Source of the DNA: Verrucomicrobiota bacterium
GTDB lineage: Bacteria; Verrucomicrobiota; Verrucomicrobiia; Verrucomicrobiales; DEV007
Direction: 5' to 3'
DNA: 64,000 nt
Assembly (NCBI GenBank): GCA_020630975.1
Contig: JAHDID010000015.1
Span: 1 to 64,000, forward strand
In this document: piece by piece, positions 55,826 through 64,000 of the stretch
Layout: the number at the start of each line of letters is the position of its first letter
How positions within the stretch are numbered: position 1 is the stretch's first letter
Made by a program: the position numbers and the translations under genes
Notes under the pieces: model-generated
The model's database searches: none
What the model saw: the letters and a program-made list of their open reading frames with translations, nothing else
What the model was told of the DNA's origin: nothing

Positions 55826-55859
55826 AATAGGGTACAATTTTGACTGAATAGGGTACAAT
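55826..55859 (-). repeat. Right double motif, inverted relative to 29274
   Basis: On the plus strand AATAGGGTACAA begins at 55826 and again at 55847, 21 bp apart. On the minus strand this reads TTGTACCCTATT twice with the same 21 bp period as the left pair, with TG outermost. It lies 7 bp beyond the stop side of the Hsp70-like gene, in a convergent gap. Confidence 0.75.
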
Positions 55860-55865
55860 CCCAGC

Positions 55866-57134
55866 CTACTCGTCGCCAAACAATACAGAGGCTCCACCTA
55901 ACGCACTGGAGGCTCGGACGATATCGTGACCGAGTCGGATACACGGAAACTCACCATCTAGCGGTAGCGATGACGAATGGAATTTCTTCACTCCCTTTGG
56001 TGCTAACTTCTCTGCCAGCTTTTGAGTGACAGGTGGGATATTACTACCACCACCCGTGAATACCACCTCGTCAATACGATCGACTCCTACCGTCGACACA
56101 AATCTCTCTACCTCGTTGGCCAGTCGAGTGGTCATACCATCGACACATTTGTCTACGATGACGCGATCTGACGCGCCCCCGATGGTGACCCCATCGATGG
56201 TCCACGCACGTCCATCTGAGTATACCGTGCGGCGGAATAGCTCGCGCTCGGTAGCAGACAGACGCTTGACCACATCGGCACGCTCAGGCGAGAGACCATG
56301 CTTCACTAGGGCATCGAGCATCTCGACACCGTATGGCTCTGAGTGAGCCTCGAGTGGCGGTAGCCCACCAGCAGATGAGGCACCTACCGATACTAGAGAA
56401 AAGTCGGTCGTATAGGCTCCGATATCGACGAGAAGCATATTGAAGTCGCCCTCAGGCTCTTCGTCGGAAGAAAGATTCACATAGTCGAGCAGACCGCTAC
56501 CTGAGAAAATCGCATGGATGTCGGGGTAGATCGTACCATCATCATCGATCATGGTATTTCGGCCCTGACTGAGCGCACCGGTGAGGTTGGTCATCGGCTC
56601 GGGCTCGCAGAAGATCCACGGACTATTCCAGCCAGCCTCGATGAGGATCTCTTCCATCTGATAGGCATAGAGAGTCTCGCCATCGAAGTCAGGCACACTG
56701 ATCCGGATCACTGGATCGTCGAGATCGCGATAGTCGAGCAGACTAGGCAGCATGACCTCGAGCAGCCACTCAAAGTACTTCACTGCCAGCTTCTTGATCG
56801 GTGGCCAATTGTCGTTACCCCCATCGAGGTTGTAATAAAACAGACGGCCAATCGATGACTCGGGGTCGAGGATCTCACCTGGAGGCGCAAAGAGGATTGG
56901 CTTCCAGTTGCGGAAGACATGGATGCCGTTGCCCGATTTCAGGTCGAAAGCATCTGGACCAAATACCCAACGATCGTCGCGCTCGCGCCAGGCTGCGATA
57001 GTCGGGATGCAGATGCGCGCTTCATCGAGATTCAGCCGCTCATGGCTGAGAAGCCGAGATGTGCTATCCGGATTTTCACGCACCGCTATCTTGGTGTAGG
57101 CGGCGCCGAAATCAATACTGATGGCTGGTCTCAT
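55866..57134 (-). CDS. Hsp70/actin-fold ATPase without a substrate-binding domain
   Basis: 422 residues. Actin-superfamily motifs: phosphate 1 SIDFGAAYTKIAV (about 6-18), phosphate 2 LLVDIGAYTTDFSLV (about 233-247) and adenosine motif VVFTGGGSNIPPV (about 357-369). A DnaK nucleotide-binding domain is about 380 residues, so nearly all of this protein is the ATPase core and there is no room for a DnaK-type substrate domain. It contains variable inserts, such as the acidic SSDEEPEGD segment. It follows the GrpE-like gene by 30 bp on the same strand and is probably its partner. Function beyond ATP binding is unknown; a dedicated regulatory or chaperone switch is inferred. Confidence 0.83.
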   Translation of the reverse strand: MRPAISIDFGAAYTKIAVRENPDSTSRLLSHERLNLDEARICIPTIAAWRERDDRWVFGPDAFDLKSGNGIHVFRNWKPILFAPPGEILDPESSIGRLFYYNLDGGNDNWPPIKKLAVKYFEWLLEVMLPSLLDYRDLDDPVIRISVPDFDGETLYAYQMEEILIEAGWNSPWIFCEPEPMTNLTGALSQGRNTMIDDDGTIYPDIHAIFSGSGLLDYVNLSSDEEPEGDFNMLLVDIGAYTTDFSLVSVGASSAGGLPPLEAHSEPYGVEMLDALVKHGLSPERADVVKRLSATERELFRRTVYSDGRAWTIDGVTIGGASDRVIVDKCVDGMTTRLANEVERFVSTVGVDRIDEVVFTGGGSNIPPVTQKLAEKLAPKGVKKFHSSSLPLDGEFPCIRLGHDIVRASSALGGASVLFGDE

Positions 57135-57164
57135 AGGTCTATGGTCGGTGAAATATCTATAAGA

Positions 57165-57947
57165 TTAATCTATTTTTACAATCGCTTTCTCCAGCAAGAA
57201 TTCGCCGAATCCATCGTTCACTGACCAACCTGGCTCGACCACTTCTACAGGGTCGCCAGGAAAGACGGGCTCTCTGCAGAGGTGGATGGTACCATCCATG
57301 ATTACTCGATCCCCTGCGGTGCCGATAGGAGTGAGACCGGCATTGCTCATCGCAGCAGCGACTGCCTGTTTGGCCTCGGCGTTGGGGGAGTGTTTCCAAG
57401 CAACGACCAGCTCCTGAGCTAGGCGTCTCTTGAAGTCTGAGTCCTCGCGGCTGAGATCCTCCTCGACGACCTCGACTTGAGGCGGGGGTGGAGGTGAGGG
57501 TGCCGGACTCATGTCCTTACTTTCTGCGATCGTTACGATCTGATTGATGAGGAGATTGCAGCAGCGGGCGATCTTGGCGTGATCTTCGTCCCACAGCTCG
57601 GTGCGCGCCATCAGCGACCAGCGCTGCAGCAGTGGCAGCTGGTAGATGGCGGAAGCACCTGCGACCAGCCCCGGACGATCCTTGGGGTTGGTATTGCGGA
57701 TCAGCCACTCGAGGCCGCCTGGTAGCAGGCGCACGTAGATGGGCTGATTGAGAGGCGTACGCAGCTCCTCAGCCCAGAGCGCTGGCATCGCATTGAAGCC
57801 GTGCTGCACGGCCTTGCCGAATGCACCCACCTTCTTAGCGAATAGACCGGTACGGTCGGTCTTGCCGTGGTACAGCTTCACCGGCCCGGGCACGCGGACT
57901 GCTTTATTCAGAGCAGTATCGATAAGATTTTTGACTTGTGGGTCCAA
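57165..57947 (-). CDS. Protein with GrpE-like C-terminal domain, partner of the Hsp70-like ATPase
   Basis: 260 residues. The start is a TTG at 57947 preceded by AGGAG at 10 nt. The N-terminal 150 residues are of unknown family, with a basic region (VRVPGPVKLYHGKTDRTG). A Pro-rich linker (PAPSPPPPPQ) leads to the C-terminal 100 residues. There, GLTPIGTAGDRVIMDGTIHL, then VEVVEPGWSVNDG and FLLEKAIVKI, mirrors the beta-wing head of GrpE (PIG.. G...D...H, V..V..PGY, LR.A.V.V). GrpE exchanges nucleotide on Hsp70, and the next gene encodes an Hsp70-like ATPase. The remote similarity is by eye only. Confidence 0.65.
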   Translation of the reverse strand: MDPQVKNLIDTALNKAVRVPGPVKLYHGKTDRTGLFAKKVGAFGKAVQHGFNAMPALWAEELRTPLNQPIYVRLLPGGLEWLIRNTNPKDRPGLVAGASAIYQLPLLQRWSLMARTELWDEDHAKIARCCNLLINQIVTIAESKDMSPAPSPPPPPQVEVVEEDLSREDSDFKRRLAQELVVAWKHSPNAEAKQAVAAAMSNAGLTPIGTAGDRVIMDGTIHLCREPVFPGDPVEVVEPGWSVNDGFGEFLLEKAIVKID

Positions 57948-57957
57948 ACTAACAGAT

Positions 57958-57962
57958 CTCCT
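57958..57962 (-). promoter_or_regulatory. Shine-Dalgarno AGGAG supporting a TTG start
   Basis: AGGAG on the minus strand lies 10 nt before the TTG at 57947 and is the reason for choosing that start for the GrpE-like gene. Confidence 0.6.
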
Positions 57963-58038
57963 AAAACACGACTATGGATAAACCTGCACGTCGATCAAGA
58001 GAAATAGTTAAGAAACCTAAAATATCTTTGTATTTTTA

Positions 58039-59148
58039 TCAGAATGCCTCGGAGATCAGCTGGATGTAGCGTGATCCACTGCCGGAAAGCGAGGCTTTGC
58101 TCCCGGAGCCCTCGATGCGGCCCATGGTGAGAAAGGAGTGATTCGTGTTCACCGGCTTCACCGAAGTCACCAACGGATAACGAAGTGACTCGGTGCTGGG
58201 GCGGATCGATAGCGGCACACCAGAGCGCGCAAAGGTGTACTCCCAGCTGGTAGCACTGGCTGCGCCCTCCATCTCTCGGCCCAGCCAGGGGTGGCGCCTG
58301 AGCACGCCCGGCGGGTTCTTGCCAGGCGCACGCACTTTGAAATAAGCCTCCTCCTTGGCCAGAAACTCACGAATCGTGATCGCAGGATTGGCCGATTTCT
58401 CTCGATACAGCCGAGCGATATCCATGCCTGTCAGATTGAAGCCATTGAAGATATCGTGGTGATTCTTGGAAGTGAAATGCTTGCCATACCAGGTCTTGAA
58501 GCGATCGCTGAGCATGAAGTTGAGCTCCACATGCACGTGTGCCCGCTCTTTGTTGATGCCTCGCCCGGTGTAGCCGAGACGCCCCAGAGTATCGCCAGCC
58601 TTGACCGGCTGCTCCACTTTGACACTGGGGAAGGCCAGATGAGCGTATAGCGAGTAGAAAGCGCCCTCGGGCCAGTCGTGCTGAACCACCACGTACTTGC
58701 CAAAGCTACTAGCCGAAGCCGATGGATTCACATAGACCACCGTACCGTCGGAGATCGCATAGACATCGTCGAGAGGCTCACCGTTTTTATCGCGGCGCAC
58801 AGGCTTCACATCGATTCCCTCATGAAGGCGGGTGAAAACGACGCCAATACCGGTGCGCTTCTGATTTCGCACAAAACCATACTGCCCGCCCTGCCAGGGC
58901 TTAGACTTCACCCCCTCGAAGGTGCGATCTGTGTACATGTAGTAGCTGCTGGGATCGGAGAAGATATTGCGATTGTCCGTAGGTAGCACCAGTCGGAAAG
59001 ATGGCTCGCGACCGGCCACATCGGTAGCCTCTATGGATCCATCCTGATAGACTTGGCCTTCGGCAGGCTCGCTAGATCTATCGCAGGAGCTCAGCCCTAG
59101 GCAGAATACAGCTAAGGCTAGGGTGTGGCGGACAAATGATGCAGACAT
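58039..59148 (-). CDS. M23-family (LytM) peptidase lipoprotein
   Basis: 369 residues. Lipoprotein signal with lipobox LGLSSC (Cys22). The M23 zinc site is complete: His109-x3-Asp113 in LHEGIDVKP, His170 in SLYAHLAF and His204-V-His206 in RAHVHVELN. M23 enzymes cut peptidoglycan cross-bridges; some act as structural or regulatory factors, but the intact ligands suggest activity. A C-terminal region of about 130 residues is family-specific. The gene precedes the Hsp70/GrpE-like pair by about 90 bp on the same strand, and follows a secreted unknown by about 50 bp. Confidence 0.9.
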   Translation of the reverse strand: MSASFVRHTLALAVFCLGLSSCDRSSEPAEGQVYQDGSIEATDVAGREPSFRLVLPTDNRNIFSDPSSYYMYTDRTFEGVKSKPWQGGQYGFVRNQKRTGIGVVFTRLHEGIDVKPVRRDKNGEPLDDVYAISDGTVVYVNPSASASSFGKYVVVQHDWPEGAFYSLYAHLAFPSVKVEQPVKAGDTLGRLGYTGRGINKERAHVHVELNFMLSDRFKTWYGKHFTSKNHHDIFNGFNLTGMDIARLYREKSANPAITIREFLAKEEAYFKVRAPGKNPPGVLRRHPWLGREMEGAASATSWEYTFARSGVPLSIRPSTESLRYPLVTSVKPVNTNHSFLTMGRIEGSGSKASLSGSGSRYIQLISEAF

Positions 59149-59196
59149 ATCGAAAAATGACCCGAGCCAGCGGGGGCACTCTCGGCAGTAGATCCC

Positions 59197-59850
59197 TCAC
59201 GGACGAGGAGGATTGACGTATGGATTGGTAGCGGCAGGCGTTTCCTTTTTGCGGCCTACATTCTCAAAAAATTTACCAAAAGGCTTCTTCTTGGGAGCGC
59301 CCCCACCTGCCACTGCCCCACCCGGTCCGGGCACCTGGCTCTGCTGCGGGAGATTGAAGGAAGGCACCGCATCGGGAGAGCCGACTTGGTCGACGTGAGG
59401 CACCTGGCTATTGATAAACTGCAGATGCTGCTGCGCGAGCCCTTCCCACATCACCAGCACACCATCATTGATCGGGCGATCGATCACCACAGCGCTCATC
59501 GGGCCACCGACGATACGTGTGCCGAAAAGCTGCCCCTGATTAGCCGTCGTCAGGCCCGTCAGCTCCTGAGCTTTGTGATCTTTCAAACGGAAAGCAGCGC
59601 CAAACGACTGCCCATCCTGAGCGACAAAGGGGTAAAACCACAGGAGATCCGCACTGGTGAAGGCCGGCATCTTGCGAAAGAAATACTGCCGGTGCTCGGA
59701 GCCCAACTTCACAGGCGTCACGAATTTCTCTGAATCGCTCTCCTCCCCCTCGAGATGAAAGGTGATGACCAGACCTTTAGTCTTCGTCCCTGCTCCGAGG
59801 CACAATAGCCCAACGAGAGCCAATCCTGCCAGTAATGCGCTGTGTTTCAT
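59197..59850 (-). CDS. Secreted protein of unknown function with Gly/Pro-rich tail
   Basis: About 217 residues from the ATG at 59850, chosen because a signal peptide (MKHSALLAGLALVGLLCLGA) starts there; the upstream codons to 59910 look non-coding. The mature part is beta-rich (GLVITFHLEGEE, QYFFRKMPAFTSADLLWFYP, FGAAFRLKDH). The tail is low complexity with GPGGAVAGGGAPKKKPFGKF. No family recognised. Transcribed towards the M23 gene. Confidence 0.72.
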   Translation of the reverse strand: MKHSALLAGLALVGLLCLGAGTKTKGLVITFHLEGEESDSEKFVTPVKLGSEHRQYFFRKMPAFTSADLLWFYPFVAQDGQSFGAAFRLKDHKAQELTGLTTANQGQLFGTRIVGGPMSAVVIDRPINDGVLVMWEGLAQQHLQFINSQVPHVDQVGSPDAVPSFNLPQQSQVPGPGGAVAGGGAPKKKPFGKFFENVGRKKETPAATNPYVNPPRP

Positions 59851-59960
59851 GTGCACTTTGATGCCCTCAGTATAAGGGGGAAACCCCTCTCGCCGCAAGG
59901 ACCAAACCACCCCATCAGATGCGCCGTATCTCAGGCCTAAGAAAACGCCTTCGCTTCATT

Positions 59961-61388
59961 TTAGTAATCACCGCCTTGCCAAGACTCGAGCACACTATTT
60001 TGCCAGGCCTCGAGAGCGGTCCGCATCGCATCGGCTCGCGCCTCATGCTGAGCACTGAGATTCTTCGACTCTCCCGGATCGACACTGAGATCGTAAAGCT
60101 CATCCACGACACGGCCTGCATTCTCGATCCGATGATACTTCCACGGCCAATCGAGCCATGCCGCGTGACCTCGCAACTCAGCATCGGTGAAATCTGGATA
60201 CTGCTCGACATTCTTCAACAGCCGTCGGGGATGTGGCGTCGGCTCGCCAGCCTGCTCCGCAGCCAGCAGGGATTTGATGATGCGGTCACTCCAGGTCGCC
60301 TCCCCTCCCTGAAACCCATGCCAAAACCCCATCGCCGGACGACTATCCTGCCGACCCGCCAGGATCTGCGAGATATCGATCCCATCGAGAGGGTGAGGCG
60401 ATTGATACTCGATGCCCGCCATCGCCAACACCGTGGGAAAGACATCGCAGGAGTTCACAGGGACTGCTACCTTTCGCGGGGCTAATGTGCTCGGCCACTC
60501 GAGCAGCGCCGGTACCCGTAGCCCTCCATCGTAGATGCTACCCTTCTTTTCCCGTCCGCCAGACGACTTGGCCTCCAGCCCGCCATTATCACTGCAGTAG
60601 AGCAGGATAGTATCCTCCGCTATCCCGAGATCGCGCAGCGCCGAGCGCAGCCTACCCACCTGCTGGTCGAGCAAAGTGATCTCGCGAAAATAGCCGGCCT
60701 TTTGCGTGTCCTGATCATCGTAGAGAGTCGCGGCCCCCTCTATGTCATCAGGCACCTCGCCAAATGGGCCGTGAGGCGCTGGAAACCACGTGACGGCTAG
60801 CATCGGGCGGTCGCCAGCATGATGCTCAGTGAGAAAGTCTATCGTCGCATCTGTCGCGATCACCGTGCCCTGCCCTTTAGCCTGGAGGTACTTCCCATTG
60901 TGACTGAGATAAGGATCCCGATCAAAAAAATTGAGCCCCGATAGCCATTCATCAAACCCTTGCCCTCCTGGAGTGGTCGGACTATCCGGCTGCACCGAGC
61001 CGATATGCCATTTGCCAAAATGCCCTGTGATGTAGCCATCCTCTCGGAGCACCTCAGCCAGAGTGACCTCTTGCGGTCGCAGGTAGTGGCCGTGGTTGGG
61101 CACATTCACCCGAAAGGCGTGCCGCCCTGTCAAAAAAGCTGCCCGCGTCGGCGAGCACACTGGCGAACTAGCGTAGAACCGATCAAACACCACACTGTCC
61201 TGCGCCATGGCATCGAGATGGGGAGTCTTCACAAAAGGGTGCCCTGTGTAGCCACAATCGCCGTAGCCGTGATCGTCGGCCATCACCAGCACGATGTGAG
61301 GCCTGCCAGTATCCGCATAGACCTCCTGAACGGACGAAACTAACACCACGGCACATATTCCCCAGATGCAGGCGCATGAAACTTTCAT
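59961..61388 (-). CDS. Secreted sulfatase (formylglycine-dependent)
   Basis: About 475 residues from the ATG at 61388, where a signal peptide begins (MKVSCACIWGICAVVLVSSV); longer starts up to 61469 would precede it with non-signal sequence. The sulfatase signature is Cys78-S-P-T-Arg82, with the Cys as formylglycine precursor, following metal-binding Asp38-Asp39 in VMADDHGYGD. FGKWHIG and LYCSDNGGLE are the other family motifs. Likely removes sulfate esters from algal or animal polysaccharides. Divergent from the next sulfatase with 87 bp between starts. No maturation enzyme is in the window. Confidence 0.92.
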   Translation of the reverse strand: MKVSCACIWGICAVVLVSSVQEVYADTGRPHIVLVMADDHGYGDCGYTGHPFVKTPHLDAMAQDSVVFDRFYASSPVCSPTRAAFLTGRHAFRVNVPNHGHYLRPQEVTLAEVLREDGYITGHFGKWHIGSVQPDSPTTPGGQGFDEWLSGLNFFDRDPYLSHNGKYLQAKGQGTVIATDATIDFLTEHHAGDRPMLAVTWFPAPHGPFGEVPDDIEGAATLYDDQDTQKAGYFREITLLDQQVGRLRSALRDLGIAEDTILLYCSDNGGLEAKSSGGREKKGSIYDGGLRVPALLEWPSTLAPRKVAVPVNSCDVFPTVLAMAGIEYQSPHPLDGIDISQILAGRQDSRPAMGFWHGFQGGEATWSDRIIKSLLAAEQAGEPTPHPRRLLKNVEQYPDFTDAELRGHAAWLDWPWKYHRIENAGRVVDELYDLSVDPGESKNLSAQHEARADAMRTALEAWQNSVLESWQGGDY

Positions 61389-61475
61389 AGCCTGACCGTA
61401 GCGCCTAAAGACCATACCTGCCCTTCCGCAAATCGGCAGGGTGCATCTTCTAGCACCACCGCCTACCATCTCGGC

Positions 61476-62915
61476 ATGCGCTCTCGCTTTTTCTTAACGT
61501 TGCTGCTCACATCTCTCGCACTAGCTACCGCCGCAGATGAGGCCCCTCGCCCAAATATCATCTACATCATGGTCGATGACTTGGGCTATGGCGATCTCGG
61601 CAGCTACGGGCAGAAAGTCATCCAGACACCGCATCTCGACCAGATGGCTGCAGAAGGCATGCGCTTCACCGATCACTATGCTGGACACACGGTATGCCGA
61701 CCGTCTCGCTTGGTCCTATGGACAGGGCAGCACGTCGGCACCACCGGTATCAATGGCAACCTGCCCTACAGCTTCACTGGCAAAGAAGCGACCGTCGGCA
61801 AGCTCCTGCAGCAGGCAGGCTACCAGACAGCAGGCATCGGCAAATGGGCCTGCGGCCACGTCACCGACCCTGCCGAGATCGACAACCCCGGGCACCCGAA
61901 TCACAACGGATTCGACTACTGGATGGGCTACATGAACCAGAGCAATGCCCACAACTTTTACCCCACCTACCTGTGGGAAAACATGACCCAGGTACCTCTC
62001 AAGGGCAATGTGATCGGCGATTACCCCGAGGGCAAAGGGCTAGTCTCTAGCGAGCGAGTCACCTACTCGCACGATGTCATGACCGAGCGCATGCTCAGCT
62101 GGATCGAGAAACATCACGCCGATCCCTTCCTCTTTCACATCCACTGGACCATCCCGCACACCAATAACGAAGGCGGCAGAGTGACTGGCGATGGCCAAGA
62201 AGTGCCCGACTACGGCAGCTACGCCGATCGCGACTGGCCCAATCCCGAGAAAGGCTTCGCAGCGATGATCGAGCGCATGGATAAAGACGTGGGCCGCCTA
62301 TTCGCCCTGCTGAAAAAGCTCGGTATCGATGAAAATACCCTAGTCTGTTTCACCTCCGACAATGGCCCCCATGAAGAGGGTGGCCACCTGCACGAGTTTT
62401 TCGACTCCAATGGGGTGCTCACCGGCTACAAACGCTCCATGCACGAGGGCGGTATCCGCGTGCCGATGATCGCCCGCTGGCCCGGCCAGATCGAGGCAGG
62501 GTCTAAGACCGGTCTACCATCTGCCTTTTGGGACTTTCTACCCACAGCCTGCGAGCTAGCAGGCATCGACGCCCCTGAGGAGATCGATGGCATCTCCTAC
62601 GTGCCCACCCTACTCGGCCAAGATGATCAGCAGAAAAAGCACGACTACCTCTACTGGGGCAGCCGCGAGGGCGATACCTCCATCGGCATCCGCCACGGCA
62701 AATGGAAGCTGGTGAAATACCGCGAGATCAAGCCCGGCACCAAGCGCCGTGGCAAACTACTCGACCCAGTAGGCCCCGACGAGTGGCGCCTCTACGACCT
62801 GAGTCAGGATCTCCCAGAAGCCAACAACCTGATCGATCAACACCCCGAAATCGCAGAAAAAATGCGAGCCATGGTAGCCGCCGACGGGCTACCCCTGAGC
62901 GCTCAGAGGCGGTAA
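61476..62915 (+). CDS. Secreted sulfatase (formylglycine-dependent)
   Basis: 479 residues. Signal peptide MRSRFFLTLLLTSLALATAA. The active-site motif is Cys74-R-P-S-Arg78, with metal-binding Asp34-Asp35 in YIMVDDLGYGD, then GIGKWACG, and a C-terminal metal pair in CFTSDNGPHEEGG. The KWKLVKYRE segment near the end is typical of polysaccharide sulfatases. It differs from the divergent neighbour in the CxPxR variant and insert lengths, so the two probably act on different sulfate positions. Confidence 0.93.
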   Translation: MRSRFFLTLLLTSLALATAADEAPRPNIIYIMVDDLGYGDLGSYGQKVIQTPHLDQMAAEGMRFTDHYAGHTVCRPSRLVLWTGQHVGTTGINGNLPYSFTGKEATVGKLLQQAGYQTAGIGKWACGHVTDPAEIDNPGHPNHNGFDYWMGYMNQSNAHNFYPTYLWENMTQVPLKGNVIGDYPEGKGLVSSERVTYSHDVMTERMLSWIEKHHADPFLFHIHWTIPHTNNEGGRVTGDGQEVPDYGSYADRDWPNPEKGFAAMIERMDKDVGRLFALLKKLGIDENTLVCFTSDNGPHEEGGHLHEFFDSNGVLTGYKRSMHEGGIRVPMIARWPGQIEAGSKTGLPSAFWDFLPTACELAGIDAPEEIDGISYVPTLLGQDDQQKKHDYLYWGSREGDTSIGIRHGKWKLVKYREIKPGTKRRGKLLDPVGPDEWRLYDLSQDLPEANNLIDQHPEIAEKMRAMVAADGLPLSAQRR

Positions 62916-62951
62916 AATAACTAAGTGTGCAGTCCCGAAGCTATAGGTCGA

Positions 62952-62971
62952 ATAGGCCCTATACGGCCTAT
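62952..62971 (+). terminator. Hairpin downstream of the second sulfatase
   Basis: ATAGGCC, loop CTATAC, GGCCTAT is a perfect 7 bp stem 37 bp after the stop. An outer CTATAGG/CCTATAG pair can form an alternative stem. No T-run follows, so intrinsic termination is uncertain. Confidence 0.45.
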
Positions 62972-63117
62972 AGCAATGCCCAAAGCCAGAGAGTCGTAAG
63001 AATTTTGTGCCTTTAAAGCCGATCTGACCGTCCACTATGGTGTGAGCACAGCAACTATTTTGCACTGGATTATTCCGCAAAATCGCTGCAAACTTACAAC
63101 CTGCCCAACTGGTAGGT

Positions 63118-63131
63118 GGCCCTGAAGGGCC
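63118..63131 (+). repeat. Short palindrome before the CNNM-like gene
   Basis: GGCCCT, GA, AGGGCC is a 6 bp inverted repeat ending 18 bp before the ATG at 63150. It could be part of a 5' leader structure. The gap 62916-63149 holds nothing else I can assign. Confidence 0.3.
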
Positions 63132-63149
63132 TGCACCACACCGCCTTTG

Positions 63150-64000
63150 ATGACGGATCCTTTATCTTCAATTTTCTCTCTCGGACAATTCTCGCCCCCG
63201 GAATTTAGCCAGCTCACGTCTGGCTGGCATGGATTGGCCACGATCGTCCACTACCCGAGTCTCGACTTCGACAATGCCATCGTGCACCTGCTACTGATCT
63301 TGCTGCTGGTGGTCGTCAATGGCTACTTCGTAGCGGTCGAGGTCGCTCTGATCAAGCTCCGCGCTGCTCAGCTCGACGATACCGAGGAAAAATACGCTGA
63401 AAACGTGGAGATCACTCGCAAAGTCTTAGGCAACCTAGACCGCTATATCCCGACTTGTAAATTTGGAGCCTCGATCACCGGAGTCGGTTTGGGCGCTGTC
63501 AGCCTACCGTTTTTGGTGAATCTCTACTACCCCACCATCAAGAGCCTCGGCCCAGAGTCTTGGCGAGCTGGGCTACTGATCTCCTTTGCCCTAGCCTTCT
63601 GTACCATTCTCGCCCTACTTGTGGTCTTTGGAAAGGTGATCCCCAATTCCATTGGTTTTCGCCGCGAGCGCGAGGTCTCCCTGATCTGCTCACAGAGCAT
63701 CCACTACTTTTTCCTGGTCTTCTTTGTGCCGATCGTGGTACTCACCAAATTTTCCAACTGGTTCATGTCAGCCGTGCTGAATATACAGCCAGCCTCCGAG
63801 CGCGAGCCCGAGCACAGTGCCGAGGATCTGAAAATCTTCGTGGAGGAAAGTGGCGAAGACGCTGTAACCGAAACCGAAAAAGAGATCCTCTTCAATGCGC
63901 TGGAGCTGAACGACCTGACAGCGCTCGATATTTTCACCCCACGCAGTGAAGTGGTAGCACTCGATATCAACGAACCTTTTGAGGTCAATCTAGAGCGTGC
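63150..64000 (+). CDS. CNNM/DUF21-type membrane protein (hemolysin C-like), 3' end outside window
   Basis: At least 283 residues from the ATG at 63150 (MTDPLSSIFSLGQ), cut by the window edge. Hydrophobic segments: VHLLLILLLVVVNGYFVAVE, ASITGVGLGAVSLPFLVNLY, GLLISFALAFCTILALLVVF and FFLVFFVPIVVL. The pattern NGYFVAVEVALIKLR is the CNNM signature (NGxFxxxExAlxxxR). The segment VTETEKEILFNALELNDLTA then DIFTPRSEVVAL is the junction leading into the CBS-pair domain. Such proteins are proposed Mg/Co transporters or regulators. CBS and CorC domains should follow beyond the edge. Confidence 0.9.
   Translation, partial: MTDPLSSIFSLGQFSPPEFSQLTSGWHGLATIVHYPSLDFDNAIVHLLLILLLVVVNGYFVAVEVALIKLRAAQLDDTEEKYAENVEITRKVLGNLDRYIPTCKFGASITGVGLGAVSLPFLVNLYYPTIKSLGPESWRAGLLISFALAFCTILALLVVFGKVIPNSIGFRREREVSLICSQSIHYFFLVFFVPIVVLTKFSNWFMSAVLNIQPASEREPEHSAEDLKIFVEESGEDAVTETEKEILFNALELNDLTALDIFTPRSEVVALDINEPFEVNLER

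Noticed and set aside
29274-55859. Calling the bracketed block an active composite transposon
   Set aside because: No transposase, integrase or clear target-site duplication is visible, so only the inverted motif pairs are reported.

Overview
The window most likely comes from a Verrucomicrobiota chromosome (PVC group), probably a marine polysaccharide degrader. The evidence is a giant LEPR-XLL surface protein, two secreted sulfatases, a sorbosone-dehydrogenase-like propeller fused to a DUF1080 (3-keto-disaccharide hydrolase) domain, an atypical PVC-style Nramp homologue, and secreted sugar isomerase-like proteins. I found no rRNA, tRNA, CRISPR array, transposase or integrase. The phylum call is inference from gene content.

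Region 1 (1-28831, minus strand) is a single open frame of at least 9,610 codons that leaves the window at its left edge, so its stop is not seen. It starts with a basic N-terminus carrying LEPRVLFSAAP and continues as tandem DUF11-like beta-sandwich modules arranged in super-units of about 1,015-1,100 residues. Four modules carry foreign blocks (LamG, DNRLRE-like and others) inserted at the same place. A gene-free, AT-rich 0.8 kb gap (28832-29636) lies upstream.

Region 2 (29637-43108, minus strand) runs in one direction: an AraC-type regulator, a secreted GH42-like glycoside hydrolase, a 1,981-residue TPR protein with an embedded C39-like cysteine peptidase, a secreted Kelch propeller, a secreted unknown, and a zinc-ribbon/coiled-coil membrane protein.

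Region 3 (43176-53825, plus strand) is a catabolic operon divergent from the AraC gene: secreted cytochrome c, propeller-DUF1080 fusion, a desaturase-Rieske-reductase fusion that looks like rhizopine MocD+MocE+MocF in one chain, a Gfo/Idh/MocA oxidoreductase, a MocC-type TIM barrel, an Nramp-like permease without the metal motifs, and a secreted TIM barrel. The likely job is 3-keto-type cleavage of a glycoside plus oxidative O-demethylation of a methylated sugar or cyclitol. A near-identical 24-25 bp box precedes both 43176 and 47085, suggesting common control.

Regions 2 and 3 together are bracketed by an inverted pair of double motifs (TGTACCCTATT twice, 21 bp apart) at 29274 and 55859, so this 26.6 kb block may be a cassette.

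Region 4 (53835-64000) holds small zinc-ribbon and membrane proteins, a PAP2 phosphatase, an unusual GrpE-like/Hsp70-like pair, an M23 lipoprotein, a secreted unknown, two divergent sulfatases, and the start of a CNNM/DUF21 membrane protein cut by the right edge.
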